Assembly (NCBI GenBank): GCA_965153355.1
Contig: OZ231126.1
Span: 84,072,001 to 84,136,000 of the forward strand
Length of the DNA: 64,000 nucleotides
Direction: 5' to 3'
From: Flaccisagitta enflata
Taxonomy: Eukaryota; Chaetognatha; Sagittoidea; Aphragmophora
In this document: positions 26,684 to 37,728 of the stretch, one piece after another
Position numbering within the stretch: the stretch's first letter is position 1
How the letters are laid out: each line of letters opens with the position of its first letter
The notes under the pieces: generated by a model
What the model was told of the DNA's origin: nothing
Seen by the model: the letters and a program-made list of their open reading frames with translations, nothing else
Database searches by the model: none
Made by a program: the position numbers and the translations under genes

Positions 26684-28800
26684 GTACACAGCAATCATCA
26701 GTTCTCTAATGGATTGTTTGTAGTGCGGAGGAGTGATAGTTTCTGGGCTGGGATCCCTAGCGATCAGGTGATTGAACAATGCCTGATGCGCAATCTAAAG
26801 ATCAGTGGAGGATTGACACATGAGACCGGCATGAGTGAGGAACAGCGCAATATGTGGAGACTTTCCATGTCCTTATGTGCCTCTGCTCATCAAGCTATAC
26901 AGGAACTGACAAACACTACCAGAAAGAGTGGAGAGCAGCATACAGGGATGGGGCCATCCAGGAAAAGTCGTGATTGGAAGGATACACGCCTTGTAGCTGA
27001 ATTTTTACAAGAAAGAAACCCATTTGAATATGGAGATATGTTGAAATATCACAGATGGTATTCATGCACACTCATCAGTCAATGTCGATAATGCTGCAGC
27101 AATCTGTGACCGCATATTAGAAAAGATGGTTGGAGAGAAAGTGAGTGATTTTTCATATAAGAAGAAAGATCAGGCTGTAACCATGGGTTCCAAAAATGGT
27201 GTCAAAGTAGATGGAGAAATTGTGCAATTCCAGCCACAGATCTTTCCAAGCTGAAAGGACTGACAGTATCGATCCTGAAACTTTTTTCAAGCATGATATA
27301 GCCACCATTCCAAAGGCTCTTGCAGAAACACCTAAATTGCTGCCTGAAGCCCAAAAATCCACTCTTACTGACGCGTTAGGTTCAACTGTTAATCAAAATG
27401 CAGCCTCTATCCCAGATGTTGTCAAGTATGTACTACATGGAGGTGCTCTCCTACACAGGATTCCTTGGTCACGTGGCTCTACTTATGAAAGCATTGCAGA
27501 AACCTACAGCAAACGTGTAGGCACCAACTATGGAGAAGTTGTGGTGGTTTTTGATGGTTACAAACAATTTACAACCAAAGATAGGGCTCACAAGCGCCAT
27601 CTGAAGGGGATAAAGTGAGTAAGTGGTACATTCAGTTTGTACATGAGTCTTTGTATCACAAAAGAGGCATTCCTTAGTTAGCTTAGACTTAAGATTAAAA
27701 ATTTTTCCTAGGTCAGTCAGTAGCTCAATCTTTTGCATGGACCTGCTCAATGTTTTCGATATTGCATGTTTCAAATTTCAAGGTTTTGGCTCAAATACTT
27801 AAGAAGTTATGAACATATGTTTGAACCATATCAAACTAAAAAAATTCCAGGAGAATCTTTAAACTTTCTTTTAAAACATGGCCGACACAAAAATTTTTTA
27901 AGTTTTTTTTTAAAAAGTGGCGAATTAAGTAATTTCCTATCGATTGAACCCCACTTTTTTTTTCAAAAAACTATCTTCATTAAGGGCTTATTTGGGGGCC
28001 CCTAGGGGCTGCTAAGAAGTTCAAAATTTTGGTCAATGAGATGAACAGAGTTATGTCATATGCCAAGGTATCTTACAGGACCAAATTCAAGCAGATTAGT
28101 TCAAGCTAGAGCCTATGCCTTTACTACCTTCGGACCGGCTGCATATAAAAGAGAAATAGGAAAATTCACAAGGACTCAGATTTAGGATCTGAGGTCAATA
28201 TCTACCTTAGTGACCCAAAAAACAAACAGCCATTCATTGATTTTCTTGGTGCAAGGCTCACAAGTCAAGGTTGCCATGTTTTCCATGACCAAGCAGATGT
28301 GGACCTATTCATTGTTCAAACGGCAATTGAGTCAGCAGAATCCAGGGTACAGTTATGATTGGAGATGATACAGACTTACTTGTCCTTTTGTTACACCACA
28401 TGCCTCCACATAGCAAAAATATTTTTTTGCCTCAGACCACAATAAAAATTCAAAAGGACGAGTGTGGAACATTAAAGAGGTCCAAGCAAAACTGGGCGTT
28501 TTTTATGCAAACACCTACCATTTTTGCAAGCATTTCTAGGGTGTGACAACATCTTGTTTGTTTGGGATAGGAATAGGGAAAATAAATTCCTTCAGCAAAC
28601 AGCAAGTTTTTTAGGATTCAAATGTCACTCAGGCCCAAATTGATAAAGCTGGCGAAGCTGCATTTGTGGTGAAATACAATGGAAAGAAATCAGATACCTT
28701 GGATAATTTGACACAAGTGGACCCCAGTCCCCAAATCATTGCCTCCAACCTCTGCTGCAGCTAAATTTCATAGTAGGTGAGTGTTTTTGCAAGTAAATCA
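26684..28800 (+). pseudogene. Decayed copy of a dispersed invertebrate PIN-like protein family
   Basis: Pieces in successive frames follow one known order. SNGLFVVRRSDSFWAGIPSD, QVIEQCLMRNLKISGGLTHE and TGMSEEQRNMW come first, then (frameshift near 27040) SSVNVDNAAAICDRILEKMV. Next is DPETFFKHDIATIPK with GEVVVVFDGYKQFTTKDRAH. From 28190 come FIDFLGARLTSQGC, DVDLFIVQTAIESAESR and (new frame) IGDDTDLLVLLLHHM. Last are GCDNILFV and LPPTSAAAKFH. From memory this is a multicopy family in cnidarians, molluscs, arthropods and echinoderms, with the DTDLLVLL and GCDTTSA blocks; a PIN-like nuclease fold is suspected. Frameshifts and stops show this copy is dead. The stretch 27620-28130 is intron-like or inserted. 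Confidence 0.7.
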
Positions 28801-29252
28801 ATGGAGGGATACTTTATGTGAATTGCTTGCTGAGGAGTAGGCATAGGTCTTCAAAGACACAGGGTTACATCCTGTACTGACCAGCTTCTGCTGAGCTTTT
28901 TTAGATCATATGGTGCAACTGTACTACTGATTGTTGAACTGCGCGATGGACAAAAAAACATGGAATGTAATGCTCAATGTTTTGCAGGCATTGTCTTGTC
29001 TCCTCATCTTCAAATGCAAATGCTTTTGATTTTGGCGAATTTTTGTCTATTTCTCATGTACTTACAAACATCCCAACCAACCACTTGGCAGAAATAATTT
29101 TTCAGTCAATTTTTTGTCTCAGCTCAGCACAGTCTGTGTACAGTGCAAAACCACGAAAAGCCGAGAAAAACAATTTTTCTAAGGTGTTTTTTGTTAAATC
29201 CCTCCTCTATAAAGTCAGCTGAATGGACCCCATTTGCGTCTTTCCTACAACA
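28801..29252. other. No gene recognised
   Basis: Sequence following the PIN-like pseudogene; scattered coding-like pieces (LSCLLIFKCKCF region) are not assignable. Confidence 0.35.
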
Positions 29253-29531
29253 AATCAGATACAGTTAAACCCCTCTATACCGGATCCAAGAATAACGGAA
29301 ATCCGGCTATAACGAGTGCTAAGAGAAAGTCCCTACCATTTCTCTTTAATTTCTATGTTACATAATTCCAATGAAACCAGATCCAAATATAACGAGGAAT
29401 CAAAGGATACCGCATGGACTGGCCAGTCCGCAAACCTATTACCTTCTGCCAATAACAGATGGCGGCTACCAAAAAACAAAAGAAGTGCGAAATGAGTGGG
29501 CATGGGCGAGAGGTCATAAGTTGAATCGCGG

Positions 29532-29535
<4 letters not shown>

Positions 29536-29627
<92 letters not shown>

Positions 29628-29628
29628 C
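29536..29628. repeat. (GA)n microsatellite
   Basis: About 90 bp. A (GA)n/(GAAA)n tract of similar size lies at 30042-30134. Confidence 0.95.
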
Positions 29629-30038
29629 ACAGTCCCATCATTTATACGATATCTGGAAAAAGAATCATTCTAGGCCCAAAATCATTTGTCTCTTACCAAA
29701 AATTAATGTAGATAGACCCAATTTATCCTCTTGGTTTAGTTTCAGGGCAGGGCATTCAAATAGAGGACAAGGTATTAACCTCAGAGTACTAAATGAACTC
29801 AAAAGTGCAATTTTATGAGATCTAGGAAAATGGCGTAAAAATACCCTCATACATAAAATGCAAAATTCAGGGCCGTCAGCCATGACAATGCAAGATGGAG
29901 ACTTGAACTACATAGTCAGTAGATGATAGAACCTAAATGTTTAAGCGGCTAAGATTTTCTACTAAGAAAACATCTTTCAAACAGATCTATTTTTATGGCG
30001 CAAATCACCTAATTCCATTCTATTTCCAAGACTTGTGG

Positions 30039-30076
<38 letters not shown>

Positions 30077-30084
30077 AAGAGAAA

Positions 30085-30134
<50 letters not shown>

Positions 30135-30378
30135 CTCTTGTAGCCAGGTTGATGGCACAACATTTGTTAAACGAGTTTGTTTCGCTTGTCAATTTTTTAC
30201 AAAAAGAAAAAAAATCGCTCATACAAAACTGCTTCCATTATCCTTACCGATTCATTAAAGATGAAAGAAAGATCCGCACAGAATTCGAGTCAAACAGAGT
30301 CAAAAGTCATAAGGATATCGCCATTTCATAGACTTGAAGTTATGGTAAAATGTTGAAGTCATAGGTCCCATAGTGCTA

Positions 30379-30757
30379 AAACAAGGCCAACACCTTTAAG
30401 TCTCGTGCGGGACATGAATAACTTAGGATGACTCAAATTGACTCAAAATGACTCAAAATGACTCAAGATGACTTAAAGTGTCTTTAAAAGACATAAAATG
30501 TTGTTAGATGACTTATATGACTAAATTGACCAAATTGACATAGGTGACTTAATATAACTTAAAATGACTTAAATGATTTACAATGACATGGAATAACTAA
30601 AAAATGACTAAGAATGACTTAGAATGACTAAAAATGACCTAAGATGACTAAGAAAAGCCTAAAGTAATAAAAAAGTAAAGTTTGACCGACAGACCAACAG
30701 AGCAACGGACAGACGGACAGACAGACAAAGCTGGTTGTAGAGTCGCGTGCACGCAAC
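30379..30757 (+). mobile_element. Hairpin-tailed element, subfamily B
   Basis: Head AACAAGGCCAACACCTTTA, AGTCTCGTGCGGGAC; interior of ATGACTTAAA-type 9-10 bp repeats; tail GACGGACAGACAGACAAAG then GTAGAGTCGCGTGCACGC-AAC. Confidence 0.7.
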
Positions 30758-30929
30758 AAAGAAAAAAGAAAAAGAAAAAAACCAAAAAACTCGAGTATGC
30801 GAAATAAATGATTGTGCAGCACCTGAGGGCAGCTCAATTTATCAAAACACTGGAAATGCGAATGAGATGGTTTATTAGCAAGCCTTAATTTAGAGCGTGC
30901 CTGCGTGCTCGAGGCACTCTGTTTTACTG

Positions 30930-30985
30930 TCGGGCACGCTGTTCTTGGTGATGGCGTGCCCGGCTGGCACTCCCTCTAATTCACA
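30930..30985. repeat. Dispersed hairpin repeat GGGCACGC...GCGTGCCC
   Basis: CTGTCGGGCACGCTG, about 16 nt, GGCGTGCCCGGC. A second copy in the same orientation is at 31987-32030. Stem of eight or more base pairs. Confidence 0.55.
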
Positions 30986-31059
30986 TAAGGCTAATTGAAT
31001 TCAATAAGAATTGTTATTATTTATTTGATTGCTTAAAGAATGATCATTAATTCATTCAA

Positions 31060-31079
31060 TCTTTCTTTCTTTCTTGTTT

Positions 31080-31143
<64 letters not shown>

Positions 31144-31240
31144 TTTTCTTTCTTTCTTTTTTTCTTTCTTTCTTTCTTTCATTCATTCATTCATTCACTC
31201 ATTCATTCATTCTTTCATTCATTCATTCTTTCATTCATAA
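31060..31240. repeat. (TTTC)n then (ATTC)n
   Basis: About 110 bp of TTTC and 65 bp of ATTC repeats. Confidence 0.95.
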
Positions 31241-31328
31241 ATTCATTCATTTCTCCATTCACTTATTCTTTCTTCCCTTTTTAAAAATCAAATCAAATCA
31301 CTTGAGTTTCATCTGTAAATCTGAAAAC

Positions 31329-31711
31329 TTTTTAGTCGCGTGCTACGCGACTCTACACCCCACTTTGTCGGTCCGTCGGTTGGTTGGTTGGTCGGTCGGT
31401 TGGTTGGTCGGTTGGTCGGTTGGTCCCCTTTTTTACTTTTTTGTCCGTTATGTCATTTTTTAAGTTATTGTAGGGTGTGTTAAGTCATTCTAAGTCATTG
31501 TAAGTCATGCCTAGTCATTCTAAGTCATTTTAAGTCATTTTAAGTCATTTTAAGTTATTTTTGGTCATTAGGTCATTTAGTCAGTTTAAGTCCTTTTTGG
31601 TCATTTTAAGTCATTATAAGCCGTACTTAGTCATTCTAAGCCATTCTTAGTCATTCTAAGTCATTTTAAGTCTGTAAGTCTCGCACGCGACTTAAAGGTG
31701 TTGGCCTTGTT
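31329..31711 (-). mobile_element. Hairpin-tailed element, subfamily B
   Basis: On the minus strand: head AACAAGGCCAACACCTTTA, AGTCGCGTGCGAGAC; interior of AATGACTTA-type repeats and CCGACCAACC repeats; tail GTAGAGTCGCGTAGCACGCG-ACTAAAAA. Head AGTCGCGTGC equals the reverse complement of the right tail arm, 10 of 10. Confidence 0.8.
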
Positions 31712-31986
31712 TTTAAAATAAGAATTAGATAAAATGAATGGATCAGTGATATCCGATTCTTTGATTCATTCATTCATTAACTTTAAATTGATTTATTTCT
31801 TTATGCAAAGGAGAATTCAAATTTTCATTCACAAGGAGAAATGAAATTTTCTTGAATTATCAATATTGGACTGTGTTTTGCATTCATTCTTTGCCAAATG
31901 ACTTCCATTATGTATGTTTGTATAATTGTATAGGAGAATCAAGTGTGATTAAAAAAAATGAGGCTGAAAACCGGGCACCCTCATTT

Positions 31987-32030
31987 TCTGTCGGGCACGC
32001 TGAAATTCTGAGGAGCGTGCCCGGCGTGCA
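31987..32030. repeat. Dispersed hairpin repeat, second copy
   Basis: CTGTCGGGCACGCTG, spacer, GAGCGTGCCCGGCGTGC; see 30930-30985. Confidence 0.55.
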
Positions 32031-32103
32031 CGCTCAACAGAATCTGATTGTCTCTTTTTTGGTCCGTAAACGATGCGCAAGTTGACGAGTGCAGAAACGC
32101 GCA

Positions 32104-32450
32104 TTTTTAGTTGCAGACAAGCAATTCTATAAGAGGCTTTGTCCCTCCGTCGATCCATTGGTCCATGGACATGAGTCGAAAAGTGGGAAAACGAGCATTT
32201 CAGATGTGTTTTGTGTATGGGTTGGGGTGTGGATGGGGGTTGGACGCCCCTGCCCACCCATCCGCAACGATATTGTGACCCTGCATCACTTGTTAGTTAC
32301 AGAGTAGCAACTCTACAAGGGGTTTAGTATGTCTATCCGTGTGTTGCGTCATAGTTAAAAAGTGCTAAAACGCGCATCATACATGTGTGTGGAGGTGGGG
32401 GAGGGGTAGGGTGGGGGTGCACCCCTGCCCACCTGTCTGCGTTAGATGTT
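32104..32450 (-). mobile_element. Hairpin-tailed element(s), subfamily F
   Basis: On the minus strand: head AACAAGTGATGCAGGGTCAC, ATATCGTTGCGGATGGGTGG; tail AGAATTGCTTGTCTGCAACT-AAAAA. A second partial copy follows at 32293-32450 (agttacagagtagcaactct ... ccctgcccacctgtctgcg). Confidence 0.6.
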
Positions 32451-32802
32451 TACAAAAGTTTCAAGTTTTCAAAATTCATTTTACTGTAATGCTAAAGACT
32501 TTTTCCTTCTGCTTTTTAAACACTAAGTATAAAGCAAAGAAAATATCAAAGAAGCTAGTTGAGGATAGTTGTTTTGGCAATACCGCAATCCGCCAATAAC
32601 GCACAACATTTGTTGGTCCCTTCAGATCCGTTATAGCGGGAGTTTACTGTATCTGATATCAAGGATTTCTGGCTTCTGCTGCGCTGATGGTGAAAGTCAA
32701 TCTCCCCCTTTGCTTCGGTCCCACTGCACTCACGTCTGGAACAGACTGGCTCAAAGCCTAATGGAATACACACGGAGAAAACGCAGGGAGAAAAAAGAAA
32801 GA

Positions 32803-32808
<6 letters not shown>

Positions 32809-32882
<74 letters not shown>
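32809..32882. repeat. (GA)n microsatellite
   Basis: About 74 bp. Confidence 0.95.
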
Positions 32883-32883
<1 letters not shown>

Positions 32884-32974
32884 GGGACTGATAAGCAAGG
32901 CCACAGAGTGGAATTCAGTTTTAAAGAAACAACAGATGGTAGATGTCAGTACGTCTTGTACGTCTAGTAACAAA

Positions 32975-34965
32975 CAACTTGGCGGTCACAGGTCACAACA
33001 AGGAAGTGGTGGACCAGCATAAGGCGCTAGGGATACGGAAGGACATTTGCACATGAAATGATGGAATAGACGAATTAAAGCCGTTGACTCATGACATCGC
33101 GAGACACAAATTTCCCTAAGAAATAACAAAAAATTAAGAATGGAAAAAAAGGATTCCATTTCAGCAAGCTTAAAACGGGGACTTGAAGGGAGGCCGGGTC
33201 TTTCTTTCTGCTTGGGGCGAAGACCCCGCAGATTTTCTGCGCCCTCTTCCTCCTCTCATTCGCCGATTTTCCTTTACTTACTCTCACGTTCCTGCCCTTG
33301 TCATGTTTGCTGGTCTTGCTGATACTAATTAAGTTATGTATGCGTTAGGAGCGAAGACCTTTTTTTTCAAAATCAACTGGCCAGCAAAGTATTGACTCAC
33401 ATATTATTTTTTACTTGGACATATGAAGAGACTAAAAATATCTTCTGGGTCATTGATATTATAGCAACTATGACGCACGTGGAAAGATTTTAAAATTCAA
33501 TGATTCTAAAACTTTTTTGTTTTGCTTGATGAAACTCTTACCATTCTGTGAACTGTAATCAGGGCTTTTAAACCTGATGGTAAGAGGAGCAGCTTTGAAA
33601 AGGTATATCAGGAATCCATTAACTCATTCTTTTCTCATATCTAAGACGTATACGTATCGATACAGTTCTATTTCGTTTTGGGAAGATAATATGAAATCTG
33701 TATTGCACTGCTTACTCACATTAAAAGAATCTAACTATTGAATTCTTTACCCGGTGCTTCCGTAAATATTTGGTTTTCAAAGATCACATTACTAAAACAT
33801 ATAATAGAACTAATGGATCGTTTAATTGTGCGCTTTTATCCTCTTTAAAACAAATGTCCTGCGATATTTTAAAGAAAGATCGATTGTAAAATAAAATGAG
33901 GAAATGAATTCCCATATAACTTGAATGGAAAAGAAAGGTTAACGTCGTGGAATGAAAAAAAAAACCTAAAAAAAACCAGAAAAATGCGATTGTTTGCTAT
34001 TCAAAAAGAAAAGAAAAGAGCATAAAAGGCGTGAAGAGAGGTTGCTAATGGGAACTAATGAAAATGATGGAATGGAGAATAAAAAACCTTTCTATTTCTT
34101 TTCTCGGGGGGCCTTTCTCTCTCAATGCAGTGGTTGGATGGAATAACTGAATACAGAACAGGTTGCAGACTCGCCCACGGAGATGAGAGAGACTATGATT
34201 TAAATGATACCCATTTTATCATCATCATGAATTATAAGGTACAGAAAACACTCAAGAGGAACCAGAAGAATGGGCAGCAATTATAGTTATGGTGGAAGAG
34301 GTCTAAGTGCAAATTTACAACCCTTACAGTTCTCAAGTGACACAATGCTGTTTGTGGGACTGAGGGACAACAAGGCCAAAGCCGTACCCATGCAACAAAA
34401 TTCGGAGAGAAAGTTGGGGGAAGGGGGATGGGGTAGGAAGCGAAGTAAAAAAAGATTTGAGACGTTCTGTGTTTTTTCCCTTTCTTATCCGTCTTAGACG
34501 GCAGACGCATGACTTTCCATTGGGCTAAAAGGTTTAGCAGGCAAATATGGCTACGACGAAACACAAGACAAACGGGAAAATGGCGGGAATAAAGAAAAAA
34601 AAAGAACAAGGCCAAAGGGCATCGACCAAGCTATAATAGCAGTAAGAGGCAGATGGAGAGTCAGATATATGGATGGTGAAAGTCCAGGGGCGTAGGAGAG
34701 TTAGATTTTTAGGGTATACCACCCCTTAATTAGTGTCCGACAAATTTAGTGACCCAACAGAAACTAACTTGTGGTTTTTGGTCAAAAACTGCAAAAAAAC
34801 GGTAATTATTGTGGTATTTTTGCTTGCTTCATGATTTGTGTTTAGTGAAGAGACATCTTTTAGCAACTTTTGATAGCTTCATGAATTTTCTTTATTGAAT
34901 AAACGTTTCATGATGATTTTTGAAATGATAGAATTACAGTTCTTGTAACATAATCACAAATCTCC
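32975..34965. other. About 2 kb without recognised gene
   Basis: AT-rich intronic sequence of the TBCEL-like gene. Short open frames lack motifs and family resemblance. No element ends recognised. Confidence 0.4.
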
Positions 34966-35125
34966 CCACATGTATTCCCCCCCCCCCCCAGTTAAGGGAA
35001 AGATCAAGGGGTTTGGAGAAGGAGAAAAAATCAAAGAGTAGAAAAAAAATGACTTTTGGCAGTATTATAAAGTAATATTTAGTTACTACAATAGCATTTA
35101 GCTGAAATATTACGAAAAAGGGGGT
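34966..35125. repeat. Dispersed poly-C-led repeat
   Basis: A C14 run, then ttaagggaaagatcaagggg, tttggagaaggagaaaaaat and tgacttttggcagtat. A related copy lies at 41775-41935 (C-rich/G-rich run, gggtttggagatggggaaga, aactttcggcagtacc). Confidence 0.5.
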
Positions 35126-35199
35126 ATGTAAGAAAAAAATATACTTTAAATGGTGACAAAAATCCAAGGGGGAAAATTAAGGCTTGTGCAACTACACAC

Positions 35200-35200
35200 C

Positions 35201-35260
<60 letters not shown>

Positions 35261-35372
35261 CTTTCTTCTCCTTCCTTCTCTCTTTTTTCTCTCTCTCTCT
35301 CCTTCTTTTTTCCTTTCTTTTCTCTTCTTCTTCTTCTTATTTTTCTTTTTCCTTCCTTTTTTTTTTTTTTTT
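35200..35372. repeat. (CT)n and pyrimidine-rich tract
   Basis: CT dinucleotide run followed by T/C-rich sequence ending in T16. Just after it, at 35414-35433, lies a perfect 20-bp palindrome, GGGCATGCCATGGCATGCCC. Confidence 0.9.
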
Positions 35373-35717
35373 GAAGAGATTGGTGTCCCGACAACTTTAG
35401 TATCCCGACAACCGGGCATGCCATGGCATGCCCGGCATGCCCTTGTCCTACGCGCCTGGGTGAAACTGTCAAACCGATTTATGCGAACTCATGAACCACA
35501 TTGACGCGTCTGAAAGGGCATCGGAACTTAAATAGTTGGCTTGTAATGTAGAGCTTGTAGACAACATACAGGAAAAATGTTATATCAATGAAGCCTTGAT
35601 CTATTTTACGCAGAAGTTAAACAGCTGCAGCAACAAAAGTAAATGGAATTTTGACGCAGTGAAAAAAGAAAGTCAAGTAAAATAGATAACAGAAGCAGAT
35701 GAAAGAGTATAATAAAG

Positions 35718-35934
35718 AACAAGGCCAACACCTATAAGTTGTGTGCGAGACTTACAGATTGACTTAGAATGATTTAGAATGACTCAGTAGTCAGTATACT
35801 CTTAAATGACTTTTAATGACTTATAGAAATAAAATTGATAAAAAAAAGTAAAAGTGTGATGGACCAACAGACCGAAGGACGGACGGGCAGACAGACAAAG
35901 CAAGGTGTAGAGTCGCGTGCACGCGACTAAAAAT
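35718..35934 (+). mobile_element. Hairpin-tailed element, subfamily B
   Basis: Head AACAAGGCCAACACCTATA, AGTTGTGTGCGAGAC; tail GTAGAGTCGCGTGCACGCG-ACTAAAAA. The head motif differs from the hairpin arm by two C-to-T changes. Confidence 0.75.
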
Positions 35935-36177
35935 ACTCGAGAAAACGAGAAGAAGGACACAGGCTGAGCTGCAAGGGGAGAGGTAAAAGGTAAATCTCTC
36001 TCCCTGCCAAGTCGGCGCTTTTTAGTCACGTGATCACCGTCTCACTTTCGCCCCATCGGCGCGGCGTACTAAGTACAAACGTCCTCAGTCATAGTCAGGA
36101 CTCCTGATACTTTGTTCCGTCATAAAATCTCTGGCTATGTGAAGCACCCAAACAATAGAGATTGACTGATGAAAAAT

Positions 36178-36346
36178 AAGGCCGGATTCACGGCTAACTA
36201 CTAGATCGCGTGGGGGTATTGATGCAAAAACCACCCGTGAACGCAAAAAATACAAAGTAATACAGACAGACCAGACAAACACACCGACCGACAGATGGAC
36301 CGACAGACAGACATGGCGGGTCATGGAGTCGGTTCCATCTTCGTAA
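36178..36346 (+). mobile_element. Hairpin-tailed element, subfamily A, truncated
   Basis: Head ATAAGGCCGGATTCACGGC then agatcgcgtgggggt; CCGACCGACAGATGGACC repeats; tail decayed (ggtcatggagtcgg). Confidence 0.5.
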
Positions 36347-36471
36347 GTGTACTTTTGCACTCGACGACCTCCACTTTAGTCCATTTTCGCGGAGTACGAA
36401 GGCACTAAAAAGCCAGAATTCTACCACGCACAAGGAAATGAAAACGTGCGAAGAACATAAACTTTACTCAC

Positions 36472-36618
36472 CTCGTGTAAGTCTGGGTAAAGCGGAGAAA
36501 ATGTCGAGAACGCTGTTCCAGTCTAATCCCGTGTTCGTGAGATCGACTTCGGCGACGTTGGGGCAAAGACCGACTAATCCGGTTGGGGGAAGGTCACCAG
36601 CGCCACAAAGCGGTATGC
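36472..36618 (-). CDS. TBCEL: TBCEL-like gene, first LRR exon
   Basis: Exon of 147 nt (2 nt, 48 codons, 1 nt). The acceptor is TTTTCTAG|GC and the donor CGAG|GTGAGT. It encodes IPLCGAGDLPPTGLVGLCPN, then VAEVDLTNTGLDWNSVLDI and LPRLT. This matches the TBCEL order: a short strand with GI.CAGD, then C.HV.ELDLS.N.L.DW. The split codon A|GC with the exon at 44222-44408 gives Ser, so the joined text reads VSFASIPLCG. The flanking introns are about 7.6 and 17 kb and filled with repeats. Confidence 0.85.
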
Positions 36619-36692
36619 CTAGAAAATGATGATGAGAAAAATGATGGCCCGGCGGATGAGTTGCACACTCCCAAAGTGAGATCTTTCTCATT

Positions 36693-36963
36693 TTTAGTCG
36701 CGTGCTACGCAACTCTATAAGCCACTTTTTGGTCCGTCGGTTCGTCGGTCCATTGGTCTGTCCGTCTGACCTTCCATCACAAATCACTTTAAAGGCGTTT
36801 CTTCATGTTTTTACACTTGAAAATTAGAAAATATAGTGCGATGTGGAGACCACTAATTTAAGGGTCATTTTGAAAATTCCAGTGTGTCTGCCTGTCTGTC
36901 TGTCTGTCTGTCTGTCTTTCGTGAAATGCCGACGCACGTGACTTAGGTCTAATGACCTTGTTA
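36693..36963 (-). mobile_element. Hairpin-tailed element, subfamily B
   Basis: On the minus strand: head AACAAGGTCATTAGACCTA, AGTCACGTGCGTC; tail ATAGAGTTGCGTAGCACGCG-ACTAAAAA. Head arm matches 9 of 10. A (CTGT)n block lies inside. Confidence 0.65.
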
Positions 36964-36992
36964 TGAGTGCATCCGTTTGATATGTTTCAGTC

Positions 36993-37092
<100 letters not shown>

Positions 37093-37364
37093 AAATGAAG
37101 ACAAAGACAAAGACAAAGACGGACACGCTGAAAGATGATGAGATATAGTTTGATTAACAGGACCGAAGAAAGGACAGAAAAGACTGAATGAAGGAAGCGA
37201 CTGAACAATGTGGTCTTAGAGCGCGTGGTCTTGTAAGAGCAACTAATATATGAGCTTTTATTCGTGTTGAAAATACACAGAAACATTCATAAACAACATT
37301 CAAACTACAAAAATTGTAGAAAATTTTTTTTTTTATGGAAGTAGGGAGGGGAACAAAGGAAGAT

Positions 37365-37728
37365 TTAAGTATTGAAAATTGCAATTAAGGTCTGATTACC
37401 GATTGAAGGTAATTGAGATTCAAATTTTGCTTTCATTTTTGCAAAAATTTCCGTGACAGAAAGATATCCAAAACTTTCGCGTAAGGACTTGATGCTCTCC
37501 CATCTGTGATAGGAAAATATTCTACGTATTGCGTCATTGAGAGCGACATGTAGAGACTCTTTTTCTTTGTAGTGATAGTGAGCAACTTCGCATGCGTACG
37601 TGAGGTTTGGAACACAGATACTGTAAAGAAGCTTCATTAAGACAGGTTCACTCGGCTTTTTTATAACATTTAAAATCGAGTTAGAGCTTCGAAAAAATGC
37701 GGTTCTTGGTTTCTTGCTAGAGCAGAAC
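37365..37728 (-). pseudogene. C-terminal part of the same non-LTR reverse transcriptase
   Basis: The frame encodes CSSKKPRTAFFRSSNSILNV, then LMKLLYSICVPNLTYACEVA and LNDAIRRIFSYHRWESIKSL, ending IAIFNT-stop. This is the usual C-terminal block of such reverse transcriptases (a YACE.W-type motif followed by N...RRIF). It lies just beyond the insertion at 37726-39394 and continues the polypeptide broken at 39395, so the two pieces are one element split by a later insertion. Confidence 0.85.

Larger units (their letters stand above)
29254..32657. mobile_element. Possible pogo/Tigger-like TIR pair, 3.4 kb apart
   Basis: ATCAGATACAGTTAAACCCC, then tctataccggatc on the left; on the right, inverted, ATCAGATACAGTAAACTCCC then gctataacggatc. 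The inner left also carries taacggaaatccggctataa. CAGT..AAAC ends next to TA and a ctataacgga motif are typical of pogo/Tigger elements. No transposase was seen between the ends, where repeats and nested elements lie, so the two ends may come from one gutted copy or two copies. Confidence 0.5.
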
